From: Closterium sp. NIES-65
Taxonomy: Eukaryota; Streptophyta; Zygnematophyceae; Desmidiales; Closteriaceae
Length of the DNA: 64,000 nt
Direction of reading: 5' to 3'
Assembly (NCBI GenBank): GCA_948144175.1
Contig: CANXME010000542.1
Span: 1,054,001 to 1,118,000, forward strand
The position numbers and the translations under genes were made by a program. The notes under the pieces are model-generated. The model searched no databases, was not told where the DNA came from, and saw only the letters and a list, made by a program, of their open reading frames with translations. Numbering within the stretch: position 1 is the first letter of the stretch; each line of letters begins with the position of its first letter. This document shows, in pieces, positions 53,087-63,925 of this stretch.

Positions 53087-53735
53087 GCCACTGCTGCACT
53101 GAGCCGCCTCATGCTACCGTACCTCTTCCCTGACCTTGCTGCCTTTCCCACGGTCGCCTCGACGCACCCCCATCTTTGATGGGTGTTCGCCCTCCCCTCT
53201 TTTGCCCTCTGTTGCCTCTACTGCTGCGGCCGACCTCGTTGGTCTGGAGTCGATCGGTGCGGCGTCTACCCCTAGTGGGAAGCGTCGCTCTGGCAAGGGC
53301 AAGGGGGGCAGGGGCGCTGGAGGAGCTAGCGGGGGCGGTGGAGGCGGCAGTGGAGGCAGTGGAGGGGGTGGGGGTGGTGGTGGGAGTGGTGGCGGGGGTG
53401 GAGGTGTTGACGGCGGCAGTGGAGGCCGAGGCGGCGGCGGCGGTGGCAGTGGGAGTGGAGGTGGTGGAGGTGGCGGAGGTGGAGGAGGCGGTGGCGGAGG
53501 AGGAGGAGGAGGAGGAGGAGGAGGAGGAGGAGGAGGAGGTCGTGGCTCTTCGCAGAGGAGTGGCTCCGGTGGTGGTCAGCGCCAGCAGCAGCAGCGCAGT
53601 CGGGAGACCCTGTCCCCTCAGCAGCTCCGTGAGTGGTACGCTGCACGCCAGCGGGGTGGGGGTACTGGTCCGTGCACCTACGTACTGCGCACCGGCGACT
53701 GTGCGGGTGAGCTGTGTGGGGGTGCGCACCCCTTC
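53087..53735 (+). mobile_element. Inverted gag fragment inside the E5 linker
   Basis: At 53,087 the sequence switches from minus-strand E5 linker to plus-strand family S gag. The homologous DNA in E7 begins at about 37,268 (ccactgctgcactgagccg). The fragment carries part of the N-terminal half, the basic SGKRRSGKGKGGRGAGG stretch, a Gly-rich tract with a pure GGA run (about 53,490-53,540) and the zinc knuckle region, and ends near 53,735. About 55 bp of filler follow before E5 resumes at about 53,790. There are no LTRs and no evident target duplication. Confidence 0.8.
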
Positions 53736-53939
53736 AACTCGAACTCGATCACTAAACCTCCTTCCTAAACTCTCTCGACATTTCCTTAGGCTCCGCACGC
53801 GCAGGCTCAGCACCCCCAGACGCAGCACCCCTAGCAGCACCACCCCCAGCAGCACCAGAGTCGAAAGCGACCTTGACAGGCTCAACCAAGGGGGGTGGGT
53901 CTACCTGAGACATACCTGAGGGAGCAGGAACCTAAGGGG

Positions 53940-54213
53940 GGAGGGGGTCTACCGGAGGGAGACGTGGTGCAAGGAAGAGCGGCAGGGGAAAGAGAGGGGC
54001 AGTGCGGTAGGGGAAGAGACGGTAAAAGGGAACCAACTCGTCAAACGTGACATCCTGAGCAGGCAGGACACGGCGCGAGGTGGGGTGGTAAAACTGCCAG
54101 CCAGGCGCGTCATGGGGAAATCCAAGGAAGTCACAAGGAATGGCGCGGGAGGAGAGCTTGTCCGCGGTTGTATCGCGGACAAAGGCACGAGATCCCCAGA
54201 CCCAGGGGGAGCG
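53940..54213 (-). mobile_element. E5 integrase end
   Basis: Minus-strand reading shows VWGSRAFVRDTTADKLSSRA, FLGFPHDAPGWQFYHPTSRR and ELVPFYRLFPYRTAPL, the block after the integrase core. The family similarity stops at about 54,213, where AT-richer unrelated sequence begins. Confidence 0.85.
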
Positions 54214-54320
54214 TTCGACGGGCATCACTCACCCTCCCATCCTAATTGCTCAATTGGATTATAGGAAAGCTACATTTGATTTGATGAAATAATGCATACA
54301 TTAAAATATAAACCCTATAT

Positions 54321-55507
54321 TTAGAACATCTCCTTCTGCACCTCGTCCGCGGTGTGAACCCCGCGTAAGAGGCCCTGGGGTTGAGGTCATCTCGGATCAA
54401 ATCACCGAGCTTATCCGCTTCCAGCTTAGCTTTAGAAGCTTCCTTCAATCCAACTATGCAGATGCTCCCAATGCCAACAAGTCGTCATCTCATTCAACAG
54501 GTCTCTCGTTGATCCATCATTGCACTATGTGTGCCTGCCTGGAGAAGGCTGACGGCCTTCCTATGTAGATATCAAAGCTTGAAGCGCACCTGAAATGTGT
54601 GAACCAGCACCATTATTAAGAATGAAACATTAACAACCAGAAACTAGAATTAAAGTAGATTACATACTGCTGCAAGGATAACCAGCAGGTGATTAGGAAA
54701 CAACGCAATGGGAAGGGCACCGTCAAATTCCGTGTCCCAAAGGGATGCGCACTTAACAGACGATGGGCTAGAAAAGGGTGACCCCTCCCACAAATGGCAA
54801 TAGATTCCGATCATCACTCCCAACGGAAGAAAGCAGCGGTTGGATTGAAGCAACAAAATAATATTAATAATTAAAAAAAAGGACGATGCCATCACTTACG
54901 GTCAGAGTATTTCTTTGCATAGTTCGTGCACAACTTAGCAAAGTCATAAGGCTCAGAGAAAGTGAGCTCACCCTTCAGGGTGCGCTTGTCTCACATAATG
55001 ACACAAGATACACGGATCTCATCTCAACAAGTAAACGCGGCAGAAGCGGTAGATCTTCCCGATGCAATCATTAAACCGCTCACAAGCATGATTCAGCTTG
55101 CCCTTGGACTTGGCAATCGCAACCACCTACACCCCTTCAGATGACTCAAGGGTGTAGCCTGCATGCCTTGCACACAACGTAACACGGGTGATTATTAGTG
55201 TATCACTGAAGAGAAACGTAGCACTAATATGGAACGTAATAACGTGGCTATCAATGCATTTAGCATGTCCTCATAATCGGGATTGAGGTTGAGCGTCGCC
55301 TTCTTGATAAGGAGGTCGTCACAAGCGTCCTTGGTGTACTTTTGCTAAACGATGTAATAGAGTCAAGACGAATGTAACAATGCAATATACATTGAACTGT
55401 ACCTTCCAGTCGAGAGTCGGCCAGTCTACTTGCGTTGACTTCTTAGCAAGGTGCGTTATAGGTGCCAGGGCGCTTTTCTGGTCTTCAACGAGGCATCTAT
55501 TCTCTTT
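54321..55507 (-). pseudogene. Decayed multi-exon host-like gene, unknown function
   Basis: Several minus-strand stretches look like exons. 55,507-55,403 is exactly 35 codons between ttattag and GTACAG (KENRCLVEDQKSALAPITHL...DWPTLDWK). 55,344-about 55,240 follows gtttag (QKYTKDACDDLLIKKATLNL, NPDYEDMLNALIAT). About 55,160-54,900 holds VVAIAKSKGKLNHACERFND and KRTLKGELTFSEPYDFAKLC and ends at a good donor, GACC then GTAAGT. A last exon 54,374-54,321 after accccag would end VHTADEVQKEMF. In-frame stops inside the third stretch (for example before VVAIAKS and before DKRTLKG) suggest a pseudogene, though misread exon borders could mimic this. Lys-rich and without a family I recognise. Confidence 0.45.
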
Positions 55508-55663
55508 CTAATAAACCTCGGTGATCGCCTTTTGAGCTTCGGCCTTCGTTCGGTGTGGGCTTCCTCGTCGTACTAAGCGGCATCAGTTGAATACATATGC
55601 CCTATTTCTCGGGTCATAAGCAACTCCATCGGACTACGGTCGGGGGTTCCTGTTGAGGGCGCT

Positions 55664-55907
55664 ACATGTGACAAAGCATCACCAGGTTGTAAAGAGCGGC
55701 TAAATGATTCAGAACAGCATCAGAGAGCAACCACTTTAAGCACTGTATAACATACATACCTTCCTCACCAGCGACTACCCCAGGGCTCGTTACATATGAC
55801 AAAGCATCACCGGTTTATAAAGGGCGGCTGAATGATCCAGAACAGCATCAGAGAGCAACCACTTTAATCACGGTATTACAGACATACCTTCCTCACCAGC
55901 GACTGTC
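55664..55907. repeat. 128-bp tandem duplication
   Basis: Two direct copies (55,664-55,791 and 55,792-55,907) share gacaaagcatcacc, cagaacagcatcagagagca and taccttcctcaccagcgact with about 85-90 percent identity. On the plus strand both read DKASP..K.RLND.EQHQRA. On the minus strand both contain GAGGAAG followed by GTATGT, a donor-like site. The second copy runs on in one open plus frame to about 55,963. The unit may be a duplicated exon plus border of the plus-strand gene that follows. Confidence 0.75.
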
Positions 55908-56278
55908 CCGGCGGGTAAAAACAGGATCGGGAGCCACATCCACAGGAGGGGACCACCATCAAAAGTAGCAGCAGGGAAGATCTTGCAGCAACGGCAGCAG
56001 TAGTGAAGGGACCACTATTGGTGCAAACTACGGTTTGCACTCGGCTTGTTGTCCGTGTGCGTGCATACGTGTGTGTATGGAGTGGTATGAGGGCATGAGA
56101 TAATATAAATTTCATGCTTATAATAGTGTGTGAATGATGAGTTGTGATGTCAAATGTGTGCGTGTCGAGTCAATAGCGAGTCATCGCTAATCGCGGTTTC
56201 TATTTCGCCGTTTGTGTGTCCCGCGCGGTTTCTATTTTGTCGTCTGTCGAACGTTCGACTCGTTGCAGGTGTGCGCAG

Positions 56279-56722
56279 CAGACCCATCAAAAACTCGATG
56301 ATGAGTTTATGGTGAAGAACCAGAACCTTGGTTTCAAGTTTCAAGTGATCGCGAAGCCCGCGAAAAAAAGGTACACTTCAAGGTAGTGAGAATGGTTACA
56401 TTACTTTGTGTGGTGTAACATTTCACTTGGCGTAGGCCCTTGTGAAGGGTAGTTTCGAGACCCTACATGGTGGGGGACAGTATGGCACTGTTCCACATCA
56501 CTGTACCTCGGCTCTTGGGGTTTGTAGGAGGCTGGGAGTCATTCCCAACTCGTAACTCTTCCTGATTTGTGTTGAAAGACTGTAGTGGCTGCCATAGTGC
56601 CGTTTGTTCAAACTGGCGTTGCGTCGTCAATACTTGATGAAATCGTGCGATCTAAATTGCCTATTGTAGACGACCTCAAGAAGCTCCAGATACAACTTGT
56701 AGCATGTCATTTAAAGTTGTGA
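56279..56722 (+). CDS. Plus-strand host gene, three C-terminal exons, unknown function
   Basis: Three exons fit together. 56,279-56,370 (after tgcgcag; QQTHQKLDDEFMVKNQNLGF then KFQVIAKPAKK) is followed by GTACAC. 56,436-56,519 (after cttggcgtag) is exactly 28 codons (ALVKGSFETLHGGGQYGTVP then HHCTSALG) and is followed by GTTTGT. 56,579-56,722 (after gttgaaag) is 47 codons plus stop (TVVAAIVPFVQTGVASSILD, EIVRSKLPIVDDLKKLQIQL, VACHLKL). Exons two and three are in phase 0. Exon one would join in phase only if its run of seven A (56,363-56,369) were six, so it carries either a real frameshift or a base-count uncertainty. Upstream exons probably include the duplicated region at 55.66-55.96 kb. 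No domain recognised; no signal peptide or membrane segment in the part seen. It ends 18 bp before the convergent gene. Confidence 0.5.
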
Positions 56723-56740
56723 AAAGAATGCTATGAACGC

Positions 56741-57138
56741 TTAAAGTCGCTCTGCCGAAATCCGTCTGTGCACTCTATCTCTCGTTTTAGGCATATTCAA
56801 GACTATTCTGACTATAACAACCACAAGCAGCAGCAGTAGCGAGGGCACCACCGCCAGCCACGGAACGTTGTCTGACAACGTCGTGACGTTCATCTTCGGT
56901 AGGAGCGCTGAGTAGGGGGCGAGTAATGTTTGGTGTAGACTGCATCCCTGCTGCATGTACAGGCACGGTTTCTCCAGCGACGGGGCCCCTGTTGACGTCA
57001 TCAAGGCTCCGCCTTGCTTGTTTGGACCGTTAGCCGGTACGATGGCGGTGCGGCACTTGCTCGTTAGTCGATTCATTGTGGCTTTCTTCTGCGACAAAAC
57101 AAGAACAGTGTTTAGATGTGTGATACGATTTTGTTAGA

Positions 57139-57169
<31 letters not shown>

Positions 57170-57257
57170 CTCAACATGAAACCAGCGTGAAGTTACCTGC
57201 GGTAGAAAGGTCCCAATGAACTTATGATTATCCTTGCTCTTCCGTGTCGGGAGCTGT
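56741..57257 (-). CDS. Minus-strand host gene, two 3' exons with a C-terminal membrane anchor
   Basis: The last exon (57,088-56,741; 115 codons plus stop) follows a strong acceptor (ttgttttgtcgcag). The exon before it (57,257-57,197) reads QLPTRKSKDNHKFIGTFLPQ and ends at CAG then GTAACT; the two join in phase across a 108-bp intron. The last exon has two Cys close together (PCLYMQQGC), a polar part (LLPKMNVTTLSDNV), then the hydrophobic segment WLAVVPSLLLLLVVVIVRIV and the basic tail PKTRDRVHRRISAERL. That is the layout of a type I or tail-anchored membrane protein with a short cytosolic end. Upstream exons are not identified; a frame at 57,665-57,462 beginning MKVVLVLSACLYLG could be a signal peptide but is not linked. 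Function unknown. Confidence 0.6.
57149..57171. repeat. (AT)n microsatellite
   Basis: Eleven or so AT units preceded by a short A-run, inside the intron of the minus-strand gene. Confidence 0.9.
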
Positions 57258-58079
57258 CTAGTCTACGACGTACACAAAGATTCCGGAACAAGGTCTTGAG
57301 CATTACCGCGTGCCATGAGCGTGTAAGAAAAACAAAACCAACTAGAAGCGTATAGCCAGCTAGATGCCAACCTAGCTTTTAATTTAGAGGTGTCCATGTG
57401 AGAAAAAAGTGGGATAAAATGTTGGCGAATGAATTACTAATGAAAGAGCAATGTCGAGGGCTTATGAAACCCAACATGATTGGCTGCCACCGGATTCATT
57501 ACCAAACGTGAGACCAAAGTTGCATCGCATGGAGGCTCGGCACGGGTCACGCGAAGAGCGAATGAGAAACAAGTGGGGGATCGAGCAAGGTAAAAGTAAA
57601 GTTTGAAATTTCAAAAATTGAATTCCTAAATAGAGACACGCCGACAAAACAAGTACCACTTTCATCTGCCAATGAAGAAGGGAAACTAAGGAGAGAAGGG
57701 GATGGGGAGGTGCTTTAGAGAATATGAGTTGTTGCTCGTGGGATGGAGTGCGGTAGCGACCTCAGGTGCGCTGACGTTCACATTGATGAATAGCAGTACA
57801 CCTGAGGTGTGTTGCGATCCATCTGCGCCTTTGAATAACTTTGTCCTTTGTCCGCGCAAGGTGTCACCACCACACATCCCCCATTTGCATAGCTGGACAA
57901 GTTGGATGAGGCTGGTTCTTGAAGGTGGCGATGTCATCCTGGATGGCATGCAATGTGCTGGAGCCTATGTGGCTTGGAGCCTATGTGGCTTTAAATTAGG
58001 TTTGGCCCAACTTAGAACCATTGTATGGTTGTATTTATGATAGATTGTAACTAGATTTCGCTGTTTTCTATTGGTCGGA
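57258..58079. other. Host spacer, possible upstream exons
   Basis: Open frames exist on both strands (57,702-58,040 plus; 57,949-57,686 minus), but none has clear exon borders or a recognised motif. A 15-bp direct repeat gagcctatgtggctt occurs twice near 57,965 and 57,980. No gene is supported with confidence. Confidence 0.35.
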
Positions 58080-58386
58080 AATCCAACCATTGGTTTCACT
58101 TGGAATTTCCCGAACCTCTAAGTTGGGGGCTGGAAAATCATGAACCAGTGGGTTCTTACGACAAAGTACAACGCCAATGATATCACGCGAAAGGCACGAC
58201 TCACTGTGAAAGGTTTCACGCAGATGTATGGCGCAGATTACGACAAGACGTATGCACGAGTCAGCAACTACGTTAAGCTGCGAAATTTCCTCTTCATCGC
58301 TGCGGTAATCGATCTGCATCTCATGAAGCTGGACATGAATAACGCATTTCTGCAAAGAAAGTGGGACCGAGTACCGTACATGGATC
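58080..58386 (+). mobile_element. E10: Copia RT fragment of a third lineage
   Basis: Plus-strand reading shows WVLTTKYNANDITRKARLTV, KGFTQMYGADYDKTYARVSN and LMKLDMNNAFLQ, the entry and motif A of a Copia RT quite unlike family S, E2 or E4. Left of about 58,080 no similarity is seen. On the right it is cut by the LTR of E11 at 58,387. Fossil fragment. Confidence 0.75.
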
Positions 58387-58515
58387 TGTGAGAAAAGTAC
58401 GAGGAATGAATGCCCTAGGAGAAAGGTGGGTACCACTGATGAACCTAAAATGTCGTACCCTATATTATCTACCCCACTACAACCTACACAGACTATAGAA
58501 TATATAAGTTTGACA
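58387..58515 (-). repeat. 3' LTR of E11 (129 bp)
   Basis: On the minus strand starts TGTCAAACTTATATATTC and ends CTTTTCTCACA, with the family core between. Directly preceded (minus strand) by the conserved ctttgcctatgggtg block. Confidence 0.85.
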
Positions 58516-61019
58516 CACACCCATAGGCAAAGTGGGGGAGAAAAAGAGGTCACAAGACCAGTCAAGAAGAGCAAAGCAAGCTCAGGGTGGATCACGACGT
58601 CACCACACATTCCGAGCACAAGCAAATGGCCACAAGGCCAGTTCACATACAGAGTTATATAAAGTAAAACAAGCAAGACAGTGATCACAACCTAACAAGT
58701 GTAAGCATGCATGGATATATATAGAGATCACACTACAAGCAAAGTCAAGAAGTGAGCAAGTGAGGCCAAGTGGGGACAAGGCCTAGAACAGTACAGAACC
58801 GCTGATGATCACAAGGCTGAAGTGCCTTGGTGAAGATATCAGCAGTGTTGGCCTGAGAGGCCACGTAAACAAGCTAAAGCTGACCACGCTGCTGCAAATC
58901 TCGAGCAAGAAAGTAGCGAAGAGCGATGTGCTTCGTTCTGTGCTCTAGTCTCTGCTCGCTACACAAGGCAAGCATTGCCTTGTTGTCGACGTACAGAACT
59001 GGAGGAGAACGAGGCGCCTCACCCAGGTCGGTCAGCAGGTAGGTGAGCCAGCGAAGCTCCTATGCAGCCATGGCCCCTGCGTAGATCTCAGCCTCACAGC
59101 TGAAGCTGAGAACAGAAGACGAGCGGGTAGACCGCCACGAGACACATCAGATCCAAGGCTAAAGGTGTAACCCTGCGACGACCGCTGGGTAGCCAGGCCG
59201 TCAACCCAAGAAGCGTCTGCGTGACCAGTGAGAACAACTGGACCCTGTCCTCCAAGCACGAGCCCCATGCCGGACGTACTGCACAATTAGTGCATCACCC
59301 TCTTAGCTGCCTTCCAGTGCTCTAGTCGGTGTCTCCCGGGCGCAATGTAGCGTGCCAGGATGCTAAGAGGGTAAGCAAGGTCAGGACGAGTGCAGGTCAT
59401 CAGGTACATGAGGCAGCCCACAGGTTCAGGATACAGGCCACTCGGCTCTACAGACTCATCCGAAGGCACAGCTCAGAGCGAGTGACCAGTAGGCACAGGA
59501 GTGGACTGTGGCGAGGAGTACTGTAAGTCGAAGCGCGGAAGGACCTGCTGCACCATGTGTGACTGAGTCAGGGTAATGGTGTGGCGTGCTCTGTCCCGGG
59601 TGATCTGCAAGTCAAGATAGCTGCGTAGCTCACCCACGTCTGTGCACGTGTGTCTCTTCTACAGCTCCGACTTCACTAGAGTCAGTGCCTCAGTGTCAAC
59701 AGTAGCAAAAACTAAGTCGTCGATGTAGACGAGGACGTAGAACGGCGGCAACAACATGTCGGTGCGTAGAAACGCGACGGGTCAGTAGTAGAAGGCGCAA
59801 ATCCAAGAGCCGCAAGAGTCGTCCTCAGTGTGCCCAGCCACTCCCGAGGCGCCTGGCGGAGACCGTAGACTGGCCGCCGGAGGCTCCACTAGGTACCTGG
59901 AGGGAATGACCCAGTGAAGCCAGGTGGGCGGCGCAGCCATATCTCCTCGTGCAGGCTGCCCTGTAGGAAGGCTGTTCTGAAGTCAAGAGAGTGAAGCTTG
60001 TAGTCACGCTGAGCGGCAACGTGGAACAGTACCCGAAGAGTGGTCATCTTTGGGGTAGGAGAGAAGGTCTGGAAGAAGTCAACTTCCTGTCACTGATTCA
60101 AGCCTCGTGCAACGTAACGCGCCTGTAGACAGGCGGAGAACCCGGCGGCCGCTTCACCCTGAAAATCAACATGCCATCGACAATGTTCGCCCCAGGTGGG
60201 GGAACCTTGTCCACGTAAGTGCCTGTGGACTTCCACGAAGCCATCTCTGCGTCCATGGCCATCTTCCACTGAGAGGAGTAGGGACCCTCAACTGCCTTTG
60301 CGTAAGAGCGTGGAGTGGGGATGTCTGAGGCATCTGGGTCTCCCTCAGGGGCAAACAGCATGGACAGGAGATGAGGTGAAGCAGCGGCAAAACATTGGAA
60401 CTCCTCCTACCTCTCCTCAAGGACGTCCGTGCCAAGGGCACACTCACCCCCGATGGACACAGTACAGATAAACTTAGACAGAGCAACAAGACTAGCAGCG
60501 TAGTCTAGACAGACGACAGCAAGCACCAAAGTCGCCAAGCTCAGCAACACGACCAGACGCAGCAGTAGACTCAAAGGAAAGGTCAGTGACAACAGTGGCA
60601 AGGAGATGCGTGACAGTAGGACTAGCAGCACGAAGGGAGTCAGACTCCGGGTTAGCAAGGGCAGGAAGAGAGGATTCAGGACGAGACGGCAGAGGGACAC
60701 GCTGCGAAGCATTGGAAGGACGCAGAGCCATCTGATGCATGCCAGGAACAGGAGGAGGACGCTGACGCGAACCACGATGACCAGTGCGAGCAGCACGAAC
60801 AGGCAACGCAGGACGAGACGCAGGCTCACGACGCTCAGGAAGACCTCCGGTCGGACTAGTGTAGGGAGAGGGAGCAGGCATTGTGGAGGCGGGCTGTAGT
60901 TGTGACTGCGACAGGACAGGCGGTGGACACTCTAAGGAAGGAGCAGGACTAGTAGAAGGTGGGAGACCAAGAACCTGCTGAAGGAGCGGAACGAAGTACG
61001 GCCGCGGCCGCGCAGCGCC

Positions 61020-61720
61020 TCCAGAACCAGCAGGGACAGCACCAGCACCCTCAGCGTCAGCTCCAACTCCTGCAGCACCACCAACTTCAGTAGCACCTCC
61101 AGCAGCAGCTCCAGTAGCGCCATCTCCAGCACCCCCAGGACCACCGGCGCCAGCAGCACCTCAAGCTCCAGCACCTCCAGTAGCTCCAGCTCTAGCAGGA
61201 CCACCAGAAGGCCCAGCAGCTCCTGTAGCACCAGCTCCAGTACCCTTAGCAACACCTGCTCCAGCACCTCCAGCAGCACCGCCAGCTCCAGCACCTCCAG
61301 CAGCTCCAGCTCCAGGAGCACCACCAGGCCCTGCAGCTCCAGTACCTCCAGTACGAGCACCTCCGGGACCAGTGGCTCCAGATTCCCTAGCAGCTCCAGC
61401 AGCAGCAGGACCTCCTGCGCCCGTAGTACCATCAGCTCCAGCAGCACGGCTCCAGCGCCGAGCAAACCACTCGCGCAGCTGCTGTGGAGAGAGTGGCTCC
61501 CGCCGGGACGAAACAGCCAAAGGACCTCCAGGCTCAGCACCTCCAGACTCCACACGTGCAGGCTCAGCACCCGCAGGCTCCGCACCCCCAGACTCAGCAA
61601 CCCCAGGCTCAGCACCCCCAAGCTCAGCACGCCCAGATGCAGTAAACCCAGGCTCCGCACGCTCACGCTCAGCACCCCCAGACCCGGCACCCTCAGGCGC
61701 AGCACCCCTAGCAGCACCAA
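61020..61720 (-). repeat. Codon-repeat linker of E11
   Basis: Units such as ctccagcagcaccagctcc on the plus strand and, further right, ccaggctcagcacccc code Gly-Ala-Gly and Gly-Ala-Glu-Pro-Gly repeats on the minus strand. This is the longest linker of the family in the window. Confidence 0.8.
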
Positions 61721-62923
61721 AGTCAACAGCTACCTCGACAGGCTCTACTGCATCTACCTGGGACACACCTGAGGGGGCAGGACCCTGAGGGTGGAGGGGG
61801 TCTACTGGGGGAGGAACTGGCGCGAGGAAGAGCGGCCGGAGGGGGAGGGGGGCAGTGCAAAAGGGGAAGAGACGGTAGTAAGGAACCGACTCGTCAAACG
61901 TGCCGTCCTGAGAGGACAAAACACAGCGCTAGGTGGGGTGGTAAAACTGCCAACCAGGCGCGTCAGGGGGGAAGCCAAGGAAGACGCAGGGGACAGCACG
62001 GGAGGACAGCTTGTCCGCAGACAAGTCGCGGACGAAAGCTCGAGATACCAAGACAAAGAACGCAGACTCATCGCCAACCTTCCCTATCCACCGCAGAGTA
62101 GGTGTAGCCGCCGGCATGGAGACCCGGGGCTAGAGGTTGATCTGATGCGCCGCGTACTGAACGGCGAACAGCCACAGAAAATGGGGAGTAGCCGCATGGA
62201 TCATGGACGTTCGAGCGACGTCCTTGACAATGCCAATGCGGCGCTCAAGGATCCTATTTCGCTGTGGAGAGGCCGGAAGCGAGAACGTCTGGCGGATGCC
62301 CTGTGCACGACAGAAGGCTTGTAGAAGGTCGGAGGAAAACTCTCCACCTGTGTCGGAGTGCAGACGCACAACAGAAAGGTCCGAGCCAAAAATCTCGCTC
62401 AGCTGACGACGGGCAGCGCGGATCCAGTCGATCAGCACCTCAGTGACCTCACCCTTGCGGCGCAAGGGGAAGACTATGGTGTAACGCGAGTAGTCGTCAA
62501 CGACCAGCAGAAAGTAGCCCTCGTGACCCTGTCCACGGACGCGGGCTGGGCCCCACACGTCCATGTGAAGAGTCTGCAGGGAACCCTCCGTCGGAGGGAA
62601 CTCAGAGAGTGAGGAGCGGCGCGCTGCTGCCCCTCGACGCAAGAAATGCAGGTAGAGGCAGGCCCCTGGGGAAGGGGAGGGAGTGACCGGGGAAGACCAG
62701 TGACAAGGACACGGGAGGCCATGCCTCGGAGACGAGGCAGGGAGGGGTGACCAAGGCGGTGGTGCCTGAGGAGAGTATGGTGAGACAGGAGGCGACACCA
62801 GCAGGGGGCAGACTCAGGGCCAGACCGGGACGCCGCAGCAAACACCTGACCCGACGCGGCTACCTGACCAGACTCAGCAACCGAAGGAGACACGGTAGTT
62901 AGGGTGTACATGCTCGACCTAGG

Positions 62924-63721
62924 TTAACGGGTGAACGTGGCCAGGTGCCGGCCCGTCCGAGTACATGAATAGTGGGTCACCCGTTGACCTCCAGGAGTGA
63001 ACTGGTCAACCAACGCGTCCTGAAGGTCAGCTCCACTCACCAAGTTCGTGGAGAACGAGGGGAGGTGGAGGCCAGACAGAGAGCCAGACGGGACCGCCGG
63101 ACACGGCAGAACCGTGGAGGAGTGTGCAAGGACCGGACCCCCAGAGGGGTCAGCCAGAGATACTGCCACTGGCCGTCTGAGCAGCGAGAGTGTGGTGCAG
63201 TCGTGAAAGAAGGAGCGGGAAGCACCTGAGTCAAGGGTGAAAGTGTGCAAGACCTGAGCCGACGCGGTACCTGAGAGAGTAGACTCACCAGCACCCGGAG
63301 CAGCAGACTCACTAGCACCTAGAATAGCAGCGTGAATGCCCGGGTCGGGCGGAACACACAGGTAAGAGTCACCCTCAGCTCTTATAGTCACAGCATACAT
63401 AGCAGCAAGGATAGCATCATAGTCAAGATCAAAGATAGCCACCCCTGACCTAAGCAGATCACCCCAGCGAGGGAGCTCCGTGGCGTCAGGAAACTGTGCA
63501 CGCCAGGCGTTAGTCAGGCGGCCAAAACAGCGCTGCGTGGCGTGCGGCCCTCCGCACGTCTCCCCACTACGCTTGCCAGTGCGGAGAACGTAAGCACAAG
63601 GACCAGCACCCCCAGACCTCCCACGCCGAGCGTACCACTCACGAAGCTGCTGGGGCAACAGGGTCTCACGAGAATGCTGCTGCTGCTGGCGCTGGCCACC
63701 ACCAAGGCCTCCCCGCTGCAC
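62924..63721 (-). mobile_element. E11 gag end and protease region
   Basis: A 265-codon minus-strand frame runs from a Gln/His-rich stretch through the zinc knuckle CAYVLRTGKRSGETC with GGPHATQRC (Cys-x13-Cys-x3-His-x4-Cys), then DAWRAQFPDATELPRW and AIFDLDYDAILAAMYAV, into the protease block FTLDSGASRSFFHD and LPSFSTNLVSGADLQD. In this copy gag and protease are read in one frame. Confidence 0.88.
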
Positions 63722-63925
63722 AGCGCCACTCTGACCAGCACCACCGCCGCCACCACCCCCACCGCCGCTGCCACCTCCGCCACCCCCACTGCTGCTGCCG
63801 CCACCGCCTCCACCTCCACCGCCGCCACCAAAGCCCCCACTCCCACCACCACCCCCGCCTCCACCCCTAGCCCCTCCGCCGCCTCCACCGCCACCACCGC
63901 CGCCCCGGCCGTCTCCTCCAGCACC
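63720..63925 (-). repeat. Gly-rich GGN tract of E11 gag
   Basis: Minus-strand GGN triplets (plus-strand ccaccgccgcc type) encode a Gly-rich tract as in the other family S gag copies. Confidence 0.85.

Larger units (their letters stand above)
33423..54213 (-). mobile_element. E5: family S Copia, minus strand, host of four later insertions
   Basis: Read on the minus strand from right to left it shows the end of integrase (about 54,213-53,940), linker (53,885-53,750 and 53,086-52,480), RT (about 52,330-51,060, split by a solo LTR), RNase H (51,050-50,783 and 36,013-35,460, split by E7), 3' UTR (35,450-35,308 and 33,634-33,535, split by E6) and the 3' LTR (about 33,423-33,534). Its gag and 5' LTR are not present at the right end, where an unrelated sequence begins at about 54,214. 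It is an old, broken fossil that served as a landing pad. Confidence 0.9.
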
